The notes: generated from the sequence alone by a model not told the origin. Counted from the first letter of the stretch, positions 44,842 through 55,278 are shown. The stretch: DNA of 64,000 nucleotides from Anolis sagrei (GCF_037176765.1 NC_090025.1:13317045-13381044), one strand, 5' to 3'. Translations and numbers: made by a program.

Positions 44842-45003
44842 AATACAGAGAAGATGTTGCCAGCATATCTGCATGGGGCACCCTTTTCCCTTCCTGCTGA
44901 GGCAGTAACTTTTGATCTACTCGCATTGCATGCTTTTGAATTGCTAGGTTGGCAGAAGCTAGGCCTGACAGCAGGAGCTCACCTTGACTCACGGCTTCAA
45001 ACT
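44680..45003 (-). mobile_element. tRNA-derived SINE, divergent copy, hosting U6 fragment
   Basis: Complement of the GTAAAGG ... TGATCTACTCGCATTGCATG ... TTGGCAGAAGCTAGGCCTGA order. Its middle is interrupted by the U6 piece and its 18-bp duplication. Confidence 0.65.
44805..44855 (+). pseudogene. U6 snRNA 5' fragment (retrocopy)
   Basis: 51 bases match the 5' half of U6: GTGCTCGCTTCGGCAGCACA, TATACTAAAATTGGAAC, then ATACAGAGAAGAT, with one change (A for G in a CG). It stops before the catalytic AGC region and has no A tail. ATGTTGCCAGCATATCTG is repeated exactly on both sides (44787-44804, 44854-44871). Not a working gene. Confidence 0.92.
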
Positions 45004-45146
45004 GCTAAATAGTCTTGAGGTGTCCATGTGGAAGATCCTCTTCCAGCAGCTCATGAAGCAAGAACTCAAAACGGTCTCTCCTAGCTCCTGCACAGCTCAA
45101 GCCAAACAAATGTAACTGTTGCCAAAACTCCCAGGCTCAGCTAGTC

Positions 45147-45810
45147 ATAGAATCATAAGACTCATAGAATCATAGAGTTGGAAGAGACCTCATGAGCCAT
45201 CCAGTTCAACCCCCTGCCAAGAAGCAGGAAAATTGCATTCAAAGCACCCTTGACAGATGGCCATCCAGCCTCTGTTTAAAAGTTTCCAAAGAAGGAGCCT
45301 CCACCACACTCCAGGGCAGAGAGTTCCACTGCTGAATGGCTCTCACAGTCAGGAATTTCTTCCTAATGTTCAGATGGAATCTCCTTTCTTGTCGTTTGAA
45401 GCCATTGCTCCATTGTGTCCAAGTCTCCAGGGCAGCAGAAAACAAGCTTGCTCCCTCCTCCATATGTCTTCCTCTCATGTATTTATACATCACTATCATG
45501 TCCCCTCTCAGGAGCCCCCAGTGGCGCAGTGGGTTAAACCCCTGTGCTGGCAGGACTGAAGACCAACAGGTCGCAGGTTCGAATCCAGGGAGAGGCGGAT
45601 GAGCTCCCTCTATCAGCTCCAGCTCTTCATGCGGGGACATGAGAGAAGCCTCCCACAAGGATGATAAAAACATCAAAATCATTCGGGCGTCCCCTGGGCA
45701 ACATCCTTGCAGACGGCTAATTCTCTCACACCAGAATCGACTTGCAGTTTCTCAAGTCACTCCTGCCACGACAAAAAAAGTCTCCTCTCAGCCTTCACTT
45801 CTTCAGTCTC
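45147..45810 (-). mobile_element. CR1 LINE 3' end, split by a SINE
   Basis: The minus strand codes [20 protein letters not shown] and [20 protein letters not shown]; a SINE (45511-45780) interrupts it in the LRGDMIVMYKYM region. Confidence 0.88.
45511..45780 (+). mobile_element. Sauria-type SINE, full length
   Basis: GGAGCCCCCAGTGGCGCAGT, GGTTCGAATCC, TCCTGCCACGAC and an A-rich end; target duplication TCCCCTCTCA / TCTCCTCTCA in the CR1. Confidence 0.92.
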
Positions 45811-46012
45811 CTGAGGGTAGCCTAACCGTCAGCTTCGTGCTTTGCATTTTCACTCATAAGACACTCACCAACTGATTTTTAAACATGCTCTAACAAAATG
45901 TGCTGAAGAATGTCCTACAAAGTTTTTGAAGTTGAATAAATGTTTTCCATGTTTTATGACAGATCCAATTAGGAAATGACATTTATATCCCAGGAACAAA
46001 AATCGCGTAACA

Positions 46013-46954
46013 TCTATATATATAAAAATGGAAAGGGTGTTCAACAGGACAGCAAAACGTGAAAACCCCCCGACGAAAACTCACCAAATTTGCCGTGCAC
46101 ATACCTCAACCCACAAGGTATGCACAACACAAATCAAAATTCCAAACAACATTTCAACAATTACAAAAACCAACTGAGCATGTGCAGTGCCCAGGGGAGG
46201 AAGTACACACGCAATGCACTCTGGGAACTGTAGTTCTAGAACGCGGCCTGCTCGCTGGGGGCCAGGATGTTGCGCGAACGGAGAAAGGAAGGAAGGAAGG
46301 AAGGAAGGAAGGGAGGGAGGGAGGGAAGTTGAGAAAGTATATGAAAGAAGAAAGGTAGGAAAGAAAGAATACAGAGAGAGAAGGAGGATGGGAAAGAAGG
46401 GAGAAAGGAAGGAAGGAGGAAAGGAAAGAAAGATAGAAAAAAAGAAGAAAGGGAAGGGGAAGGGAATGTGTCAAAAGGAAGGAAGGAAGGAAGGAAGGAA
46501 GGAAGGAAGGAAGGGGAATTTGGGAAGGGGAAGAGAGGGAAAAAGCAAAGGAAGAAGAGAAAGGGCAGGAAGAAAAGAAAGAAAGAAAAGGAAGTCTGGA
46601 AGTCAAGAGCGAAGGAAGGAAGGAAAGAGATAGAGAGGGAAGAAAGGAGAGAAAGAGGAAGGAAAATAAAAAGGGAGGAGGAAGGAAAGAGGAAGAGAAG
46701 GAAGGAGGAGAGAAGGAAAGAAAAAAGGGAAGGGAGGAAAGATGGAGCAAAGGAAGAAGAGAAAAAAGGAGAGAAAGAGGGAGGGAAGGAAAGAAATAAA
46801 GAGAAGGAAGGATGGGAGCAAAAAGCTAAGGAAGGAAGCAAACAGGTAGAGAAGGAAGAAAGGAAAGAAAAAAAGGAAATGAAGGAAAGACTGAAAGAAG
46901 GAGAGAAAGAGGGAGAGAAGGTTGGCCACAGCAATGCGTGGCGGGTAAAGCTAA
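46013..46954 (+). mobile_element. Non-autonomous Helitron, 942 bp
   Basis: Starts TCTATATATATAAAAATGG after A, ends CTAA before T; hairpin GCCACAGCAATGCGTGGC at 46925-46942. Its 5' part matches the 4904 copy (GAGCATG..CAGTGCC). Two thirds is a purine tract. Confidence 0.85.
46270..46920 (+). repeat. 650-base purine tract (GGAA/GAAA)
   Basis: Almost only A and G, with (GGAA)n runs at 46285-46310 and 46475-46512. Long open frames on both strands are artefacts. Confidence 0.93.
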
Positions 46955-47576
46955 TAGTATATGAATTCAACAGTATGTTTTGATTTTTTCCTCCCTCTCC
47001 AAATCTAGAATCAGCCCTGGTTCTTAATTTTACAGAACTCCAGTCCACCTTTGCTTCTTTTGCCCTCGTTGTGTCGAATGCATTGTACGTGCAATTAATA
47101 GACAAATATTTGTATACAGATGGTCGGCTGCATTCCCTCCAAAACAGAAGAATTGCCAAGTAAAGTATTTCACAATCCTGGAAGAAATACTTTGCAGAAG
47201 AATTTCCAGCTGGAGAAAGGCAGCTGCAGTTGGGGAGTTTGGAAAGTCCAGAAATTGGCCCGTTACCCATATATATATATTTCAAGGGGTAATTCCCATT
47301 TCCTTGAAAAGGCTTGTCTCTCACCAAGTGAAGAGTAGTTTCAGTTTCAGTAACATAAAGGGTCAAGAAAAGGCAGGCAAATCTAGAAAGGAAGCCAACT
47401 GCTTGGAAATTACAGTATGTCTTAATGGAATAATAAAGAAGACAAGCAAATAATAGAATTAGCTTAGTTCCTGCTTTGGAAAAAAATAGGTTTTACTCTG
47501 TGTTGCCTTGAAGTGGAGGAAGATTTTAACTTACTGAAAATATTGCTATTATGCCCAATGTGTTATTGCTCTAATT
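46955..47576. other. Intergenic, nothing recognised
   Basis: Unique-looking; a GTTGGGGAGTTTGG-type motif resembles common repeat debris but no family is clear. Confidence 0.4.
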
Positions 47577-49015
47577 CCGTGGTTCTCAACCTTCCTAATG
47601 TTGCGACCCCAACCATAAAACTATTTTCGTTAACTGTAATTTTGCTACAGTTATAAATCGTAATGTATTTATAGAGTGGAAATCATCTATCGGACAGATG
47701 GCAAGCTATTTAACCTCAGCAGACTGAAAGCCAAAACCAAAGTTACAATAACATCTATTATAGAACTTCAGTATGCTGATGACAATGTCGTCTGTGCGCA
47801 TTCAGAAGACCTACAAGCCACTCAGAAGCATATGAGAAGCTCGGCCAGTCATTAAACATCAAGAAAACCAAAGTGCTCTTCCAGCAGTCACCAGCCAATC
47901 CCTCTCCAATGCCAAAAATACAGCTTAATGGTGTAACATTAGAAAATGTTGACCATTTCCGTTACCTTGGCAGCCACCTCTCCACAAAAGTCAACACTGA
48001 CACTGAAATTCAACACCGCCTGAGCTCTGCAAGTGCAGCATTTTTCCAAATGAAGCAGAGAGTGTTTGAGGACCAGGACATCCGTAGGAATTCCAAGGTG
48101 CTTGTTTATAAAGCTATTGTCCTCCCAACCCTGCTATACGCCTGCGAGATGTGGACAGTCTACAGACGTCACATGCAACTCTTGGAATGATTCCATCAGC
48201 GCTGCCTCCGAAAAATCCTACAAATCTCTTGGGAAGGCAAGCGGACAAATGTCAGTGTGCTGGAAGAAGAAAAGACCACCAGCACTGAAGCGATGGTCCT
48301 CCGCCATCAACTCCGCTGGATTGGCCATGTTGTCTGGATGACCGACCACCGTCTTCCAAAGCAGTTGCTCTATTCCAAACTCAAGAATGGAAAACAGAAT
48401 GTTGGAGGACAGGAAAAGAGATTTAAAGATGGGCTCAAAGCAAGTCTTAAAAACTTTGGCATAGACACTGAGAACTGGGAAGCCCTGGCCCTTGAGCACT
48501 CCAGTTGGAGGTCAGCTGTGACCAGCAGTGCTGTAGAATTTGAAGAGGCATGAATGGAAGGTGAAAGAGAGAAATGTACCAAGAGAAAGGCGCGTCAAGC
48601 CAGCCCGTGACCGGGACCACCTTTCACCTGGAAACCAATGCCCTCACTGTGGGAGAAGATGCAGATCAAGAATAGGGCTCCACAGTCACCTACAGACCCA
48701 CCGCCAGAACACCAAACTTGGAGGAGCATCATCCTTGGACTACGAGAGATCGCCTAAGTCAAAAATCTGAGATGCAGGATGGATTGTCATTGTTACAAAT
48801 TGAACATAATTAAAGCATAGTGATTAATCACATAAACAATATGTTTGGGGGAGTATGGACAACGGATGATGGGATTTGCAGTACCTTTAACCAATTCAGC
48901 TCTGACTTCTATAGACCGTTGAGACCACCACGAATGACAGTTCTGGACCAAACTTAGCACACTGAATCTCCATGACCAACAGAAAATACTGTAGGGGTTT
49001 GGGAGGAATTCACAG
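47577..49015 (+). mobile_element. hAT element split by a LINE
   Basis: Begins GTGGTTCTCAACCTTCCTAA as the 22427 element does, is cut at about 47658, and resumes with GAGATGCAGGATGGATT (48771) and ACCAACAGAAAATACTG (48975). 3' end lost. Confidence 0.7.
47660..48768 (+). mobile_element. LINE, RT end to C-terminal C2H2 finger
   Basis: Frames read IIELQYADDNVVCAHSEDLQ (RT motif C), VDHFRYLGSHLSTKVNTDTE, LVYKAIVLPTLLYACEMWT, VLRHQLRWIGHVVWMTDHRL and QCPHCGRRCRSRIGLHSHLQ (a C2H2-like finger). Several frame changes. A non-LTR retrotransposon whose clade I cannot fix. Confidence 0.75.
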
Positions 49016-49034
49016 TGATTTAATAGTAATAGGA

Positions 49035-49147
49035 TCCTGGAGTTGCAAGCAACCTCCAAAGGCCATCCAGTCCAACCACCTTCTTCTGCCTTCATGCAGG
49101 AAAAGCATAATCAAAGTGCCTGCAACAGATGGCCATTCAACCTCTGC

Positions 49148-49178
<31 letters not shown>

Positions 49179-49790
49179 GAAGAAGAAGAAGAAGAAGAAG
49201 ATCCTAGAGTTGGAAGAGACCTCCAAGGGCCCTCCAGTCCAACCTCCTTCCTGCCATAAGGGAAATGCACCATCAAAGCACTCCTGACAGATGGACATTC
49301 AGCCTCTGCTTAATATTCATAATAATAAGAGGATCCTAGAGCAGGAGAAGACCTCCAAGGGGCATCTAGTCCAACCTCCTTCCTGCCATAAGGGAAATGC
49401 ACCATCAAAGCACTCTGGACATCAAAGCACAGATGCACCATCAAAGCACAGATGGTCATTCAGCCTCTGCTTAATATTCATAATAATAAGAGGATCCTAG
49501 AGCAGGAGAAGACCTCCAAGGGGCATCTAGTCCAACCTCCTTCCTGCCATAAGGGAAATGCACCATCAAAGCACTCTGGACATCAAAGCACAGATGCACC
49601 ATCAAAGCACAGATGGCCATTCAGCCTCTGCTTAATATTCATAATAATAAGAGGATCCTAGAGCAGGAGAAGACCTCCAAGGGCCATCAGTCCAACCTCC
49701 TTCCTGCCATAAGGGAAAAGCACAATCAAAGCACTCCTGACAGGTGGACATTCAGCCTCTGCCTAATATTAACAATACTAATATTGCCAT
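49035..49790 (-). repeat. CR1-tail-derived repeat with 161-bp tandem units
   Basis: Blocks like ACCTCCAAGGGGCATCTAGT and CCATAAGGGAAATGCACCAT are CR1 3' UTR type. Units start near 49331, 49492 and 49653, with the first two almost identical. Short (AAT)n and (AAG)n runs lie at 49150-49200. Confidence 0.75.
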
Positions 49791-49794
49791 TGAT

Positions 49795-50045
49795 TAGCAT
49801 CAAACAGACTTGCAGCTTCAAAGCCTCAAGCAGACAAGAGTTTTTTCTCCCAACCTGGACATTCCACAGATATCTAAACCTCACTTGCCTAGCTTCCAAC
49901 AGATCTCACTACCTCTGAGGAAGCCTGCCATAGATGTGGGCGAAACATCAGGAGAGAATGCTTCTGGAACATGGCCAGGCAGCCCAGAAAACTCACAGCA
50001 ATCCAGGGATTCAGGCTATGAAAGCTTTCAACAACAAACTCTATG
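49795..50045 (+). mobile_element. Penelope terminal repeat, decayed
   Basis: Tail CATTCCACAGATATCTAAACC then CCTCTGAGGAAGCCTGCCAT and AGGCTATGAAAGCTTTCAAC; the hammerhead core is decayed. Confidence 0.75.
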
Positions 50046-50628
50046 TTCTCTCTCACTTTCATCTATGTAAAAACAAGGCATTTAATTATCTCTTTAATAA
50101 TCATGCAATTGTCCACACTATTATTTTCTTGAGACCTCTATACACAATCTAGGCAACGTTGGATTCTTCTCATGCATTGTGACCACATATGGATCATCGC
50201 AAAAAGTGAAAGCAATTAAGTCTCTTTATGAGAAGCCATTGGTTTTCCTACAAAAGGGATCTTGGTCTTTGTTTGCTATTATTGTGTGCAGGGGATTCCC
50301 CTCCCATGTCCTATCGAATTGCTGGCATGACATGATTCAAATAGGGAAAACCAAAGGCCATCCAGTCCAACCCTCTTTTACCATGCATGCAAATACAATC
50401 AAAGCACTCCGGACAGATTGCCATTCAGTCTCTGCTGAAAAACCTCCAGAGAAGGAGACTTTGGGAAGTATAATTGATGATGCAGCACTGTCTTGGGACA
50501 AAAAGCTCTGCTCTGGTTTTGAATTGAAAATGCACTGAATATATTTTAGAATGGTTTTTAACTATGAAGGAAAAACAATATAAATAATATTTATTTTTAT
50601 ATTGATAAAATGTAAATAATAGTAAAGT
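50046..50628. other. Intergenic, little recognised
   Basis: A short CR1-tail piece at 50355-50420 (AAAGGCCATCCAGTCCAACC); otherwise unique. Confidence 0.4.
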
Positions 50629-50629
50629 A

Positions 50630-50938
50630 AAGGTAAGGTTTTCCCCTGATATTAAATCTAGTCATGTCTGACTCTGGGGGTTGGTGATCATCTCTATTGC
50701 TAAGCTGAAAAGCCAGCGTTGTCCATAGACACTTCCAAGGTCATGTGGCCGGCATGACTGCATGGAGTGCCGCTACCTTCCCGGAGCGGTACCTATTGAT
50801 CTACTCACATTTGCATGCTTTCGAACTGCTAGGTTAGCAGAAGCTGGGGCTAACAGCAGGACCTTACGCCGCTCCCTGGATTCGAACCTGCGACCTTTCG
50901 ATCAACAAGTTTAGCAGCTCAGCAGTTTATTAATATTA
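50630..50938 (-). mobile_element. tRNA-derived SINE
   Basis: Complement order intact from GTAAAGGTAAGGTTTTCCCC through GATTCGAACCTGCGACC to the edge of the tRNA head. Confidence 0.85.
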
Positions 50939-51671
50939 TTAATGTCTATATTTTTTATAAATATTATTGTGTATATTAATAATTTATTTATATATTTATA
51001 TAAATAAAATATATAAATGAAATATATTTGCTTTTCCTGCAATATATATTTATATTAATAAAATATATTTCATTTATATATTTTATTTATATATAATAAA
51101 ATATATAAATTAAATTTATATTTTTACATTGATAAATATAATGTATTTATACATATAAATAAATATTAATATGTATTATTTATGTAATATATAAATATAT
51201 ATTTATATGTATAAGTAATTATATACATATATAATATTTAATTATATATAAAATAATATATTTAAGTAATATATTTAATTATATATTAAATATATTTAAA
51301 TAATATTTAAATAATATATTTAATTATATGTTACATAAATATATAATTATATTATATATAAAATAAATAAATATAAATATAATTTATATTTATCAATATA
51401 AATATAAATAAATAAATAAAAATACATATATTATTGATATAAATAAAATAGAAATAATGATTTAATTATATATTACATAAATATATATAAATATAATTTA
51501 TATTTATCAATATAAATGAATAAAAAATACATATATTATTGATATAAATAAAATAGAAATAATGATTTAATTATATATTAAATATATTTAAATAATATTT
51601 TAATAATATATTTTAATAATATGTTTAACTATATATTACATAAATATATAATTATATTATATATAAAATAA
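50939..51671. repeat. AT-only tract, 730 bases
   Basis: Almost only A and T, made of ATATAAATAAATATA-type variants, including a partial 115-base duplication (TTTAATTATATATTA blocks at 51458 and 51566). Ends exactly where the Penelope element starts. Confidence 0.85.
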
Positions 51672-53415
51672 ATGTAATTTATGTCCATCAACTTCGACAT
51701 ACAACAGCAGCTATGTAAATCGGAAGCCCTTCCACCCAGGCTTTATGGACTCCCCAAAATCCATAAGGACTCCACCCCACTCAGACCAATCGTGAGTGCC
51801 ATTGGGTCCCCCACATATGACTTAGCCAAATTTCTTGCTGCACAGTTACAAAGCCACATTGGGCTCACAACACACTACATCAAGGACTCAGCCCACTTCA
51901 TTGAAAAAATCAGCAATCTCAAGCTAAATACAAATGATAAACTGATCAGCTTCGATGTGGTGTCTCTATTTACCATGGTCCCAGTTGCAGACACCATGGC
52001 ACTCATCAACCAGAGGTTCCCAGAAGACATCACGGCGCTGTTTCACCATTGCCTCACCACCAGCTATTTTCAGTGGGACAATGAATTCTACAAACAGAAA
52101 GATGGAGTAGCTATGGGGAGCCCTCTCAGCCCAGTCATAGCTAACTTCTACATGGAACAATTTGAAAAACAAGCTCTTGAAACAGCAACCAAAAAGCCCA
52201 CTATATGGTTCAGATATGTGGATGACACTTTCACCATTTGGAGCCATGGAGAAGAAGAACTCAACAGGTTCCTGGAACATCTTAACAGCATCCACCCTAA
52301 CATCCAGTTCACTATGGAAATAGAAAAGGAAGGAAGACTGCCTTTTCTAGATGTCCTAGTCATCCGCAAACCAGATCAACCATTGGGTCACACCGTCTAC
52401 AGAAAACCCACACACACAGATAGATATCTACATAAAAACTCCAACCATCACCCAAGTCAAAAAAGAAGCACCATCAAAGCCTTGGCAGACCGTGCAAAAA
52501 GAATCTGTGAACCCCACCTCCTCCAAGATGAACTGAACCACCTCAACTGGGCTCTCCAGGCCAATGGAGACTCCACCTCAGACATCAGAAGAGCTGCAAG
52601 ACCAAGAACAAGCCACAAGAATAAAGATGAAGATCCACCCAGAGGAAAAGTGTCCCTGCCATACATCAAGGGAACCACTGACCGCATAGGGAAGCTGATG
52701 AGGAAACACAACATACAAACAATCTACAAACCCACCAAGAAAATTCAACAAATGCTACGTTCAGCAAAGGACAAGAGGGATCCTCTCACCTCTGCAGGAG
52801 TCTACCGTGTACCATGCAGCTGTGGACAAGTCTACATAGGGACCACCAAACGCAGCGCCCAGACACGCATCAAGGAACATGAAAGGCACTGCAGACTACT
52901 CCAACCAGAGAAATCAGCCATAGCAGAGCACCTGATGAACCAACCTGGACACAGCATTCTATTTGAGAACACAAAAATGCTGGACCACTCTCACAACCAC
53001 CATGTCAGGCTACACAGAGAAGCCATTGAAATCCACAAACATGTGGACAATTTCAACAGAAAGGAAGAAACCATGAAAATGAACAAAATTTGGCTACCAG
53101 TTTTAAAAAATTCTAAAATTAAAACAACAGAGAGAAAAACAGGCAGGGACATCTAATCACCTTTCATTAAGAGTTTGCTCCAGGCACAGTCAGCCCATTG
53201 TATGCTAATCAAGGTGGTCAATTGAAAAGATTCACACCTAGCCCATCTTACAGTAGCCTTTTGTCTCACCCTGGTCTTTCCACAGATATATAAACCCCCT
53301 TTTTTCCCAGCTCCAGACCTCACCCTCTGAGGATGCCTGCCATAGATGCAGGCGAAACGTCAGGAGAAATGCCTCTAGAACATGGCCATATAGCCCGAAA
53401 AAACCCACAAGAACT
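51672..53415 (+). mobile_element. Penelope-like element, RT plus GIY-YIG endonuclease, 5'-truncated
   Basis: A 491-codon open frame (51681-53156) has the RT motifs PRLYGLPKIHK, LISFDVVSLFT, GVAMGSPLSPVIANFYME and WFRYVDDTFTIW, then LPFLDVLV and YRKPTHTDRYLH. A GIY-YIG endonuclease follows: GVYRVPCSCGQVYIGTTKRS, RIKEHERHCR and SAIAEHLMNQPGHSI, with the family's CxC. The N-terminal portion is missing. The terminal repeat follows (to 53415). The long open frame points to a young copy. Confidence 0.93.
53327..53361 (+). ncRNA. Hammerhead-like motif of the coding Penelope copy
   Basis: CTGAGGA, stem II GCCTGC/GCAGGC all Watson-Crick, loop CATAGAT, GAAA, C, GTC. Confidence 0.55.
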
Positions 53416-53434
53416 GAATATAAATATAAATAAA

Positions 53435-54725
53435 TAAAAACACAGTGGCCCTTATTTCTCATGCCAGTAAGGTAATGCTCAAGATCCTGCAAGGAAGACT
53501 CCAGCAATACATGGAGCGAGAGTTGCCAGATGTTCAAGCTGGGTTTAGAAAAGGCAGAGGAACAAGAGACCAGACTGCCAATATCCGCTGGATAATGGAG
53601 AAAGGCAGGGAGTTTCAGAAAAACATCTACTTCTGCTTCATTGACTACTCTAAAGCCTTTGACTGTGTGGATCATAATAAATTGTGGCAAGTTCTTGGTG
53701 GGATGGGCATACCAAGCCACCTTGTCTCTCTCCTGAGGAATCTGTACAAGGACCAAGTCGCAATAGTCAGAACTGACCACGGAACAACAGACTGGTTCAA
53801 GATTGGGAAAGGCGTCCGGCAAGGCTGCATCCTCTCACCCAACCTTTTTAACTTGTATGCAGAACACATCATGCGATGTGCGGGGCTCGATGAATGCAAA
53901 GCTGGGGTGAAAATTGCTGGAAGAAACATTAACAACCTCAGATATGCAGATGACACCACTCTGATGGCCGAAAGCGAGGAGGAGCTGAGGAGCCTTCTAA
54001 TCAAGGTGAAAGAAGAAAGCGCAAAAGCCGGGTTGCAGCTAAACGTCAAAAAAACCAAGATTATGGCAACAAGAATGATTGACAACTGGAAAATAGAGGG
54101 AGAAAATGTGGAGGCTGTGACAGACTTTGTATTTCTAGGTGCAAAGATGACTGCAGATGCAGACTGTGGCCAGGAAATCAGAAGACGCTTACTTCTTGGG
54201 AGGAGAGCAATGTCCAGTCTCGATAAAATAGTGAAGAGTAGAGACATCAGACTGGCAACAAAGATCCGCCTAGTCAAAGCCATGGTATTCCCTGTAGTCA
54301 CCTACGGATGTGAGAGCTGGACCTGAGGGAAGGCTGAGCGAAGGAAGAGAGATGCTTTTGAGCTGTGGTGTTGGAGGAAGGTTCTGAGAGTGCCTTGGAC
54401 AGCGAGAAGATCCAACCAGTCCATCCTCCAGGAAATAAAACCCGGGTGCTCATTGGAAGGAAGGAGACTAGAGACAAAGTTGAAGTCCTTTGGCCACATC
54501 ATGAGGAGACAGCAAAGCCTAGAGAAGACAATTATGCTGGGGAAAGTGGAAGGCAAAAGGAAGAGGGGCCGGCCAAGGGCAAAATGGATGGATGGCATCC
54601 TTGAAGTGACTGGACTGACCTTGAGGGAGCTGGGGGTGGTAACGGCCGACAGGGAGCTCTGGCGTAGGCTGGTCCATGAGGTCACGAAGAGTAGGAGACG
54701 ACTGAACGAATGAACAACAACAACA
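53435..54725 (+). mobile_element. BovB (RTE) LINE, 5'-truncated
   Basis: Codes NIRWIMEKGREFQKNIYFCF, YSKAFDCVDHNKLWQVLGGM, GVRQGCILSPNLFNLYAEHI, NNLRYADDTTLMAESEEELR, then after one in-frame TGA (54325) LRVPWTARRSNQSILQEI, FGHIMRRQQSLEKTIMLGKV and VTKSRRRLNE, with an (ACA)n tail. Very close to the BovB of snakes, lizards and ruminants. Confidence 0.95.
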
Positions 54726-54954
54726 TATACATCATACATATAAAGCTATATGATAATTCAAACATGGGATATACTAAAAACATCATAAAACCTACTTTTG
54801 TAAAAAAAAAAAAAAGGCTATAAGATCCAGTTAAACATTGATTATAATTAGTCATTTTTGAAAGTCTTTAGAGTTCAATAGGAGTCCAATCTATTGTGAT
54901 CAATGGGAAGGCATTGGAGAAACTGCAGCAGAAAGGCTGTACTTTCAACTAACA

Positions 54955-55188
54955 ATGTAAACGGTTGCGTTTGGAAGAAGCCTGTCCTTTCCCAGTACCC
55001 GTAGCCGCCTGACTTAACGAGGGTGGTACTATTTCCATCGGATGGGAAAGCGGTTGCGCTTGAAAGATGTATGACCCTTCTCACTACCCGTAACCAAGAT
55101 GGCGGCGCCCAGGAGGTGCTCACGTGTTTCTTCCGGTTAGGAAGCAGCCGTGCAAATTGAAGCTCTTGCTGCTGGTTATTCGAGAACT
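54955..55188 (+). promoter_or_regulatory. SDAD1 promoter and 5' UTR
   Basis: Just before the start codon lie CAAGATGGCGGC at 55095-55106 (a YY1 site of the kind found at or just after housekeeping start sites), CACGTG at 55121-55126 (an E-box for USF/MYC-type factors) and CTTCCGG at 55130-55136 (an ETS site). There is no TATA box. This is the usual set for ribosome-biogenesis genes. A degenerate direct repeat also occurs (see findings). Confidence 0.7.
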
Positions 55189-55278
55189 ATGGCCGGCCGC
55201 AATAACAATAAGTTGCCTCTGAACCTCCCGCAGCTGCAGAACTTGATCAAGCGGGATCCGCCTTCGTATACCGAGGAG
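55189..55278 (+). CDS. SDAD1: SDAD1 exon 1
   Basis: It has 30 codons, [20 protein letters not shown] then [10 protein letters not shown], ending GAG|GTAGGC. The ATG at 55189 aligns with the human start (MSNRNNNKLP). Confidence 0.95.

Noticed and set aside
44805-44855. Functional U6 gene
   Set aside because: Only the first half is present, with no U6-type upstream elements and no T-run terminator.
46236-47366. 376-codon minus-strand frame and its plus-strand mirrors
   Set aside because: Purine/pyrimidine tract of the Helitron read as Phe-Leu-Ser or Lys-Glu-Gly runs; low complexity, not a gene.
48540-48770. C2H2 zinc-finger-like peptide suggesting a host transcription factor
   Set aside because: It is the C-terminal finger of the LINE at 47660-48768, in order behind its RT pieces.
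49150-49790. CRISPR-like array of regular repeats
   Set aside because: Eukaryotic context; units are contiguous tandem copies of a CR1-tail-derived sequence, with no spacer structure.
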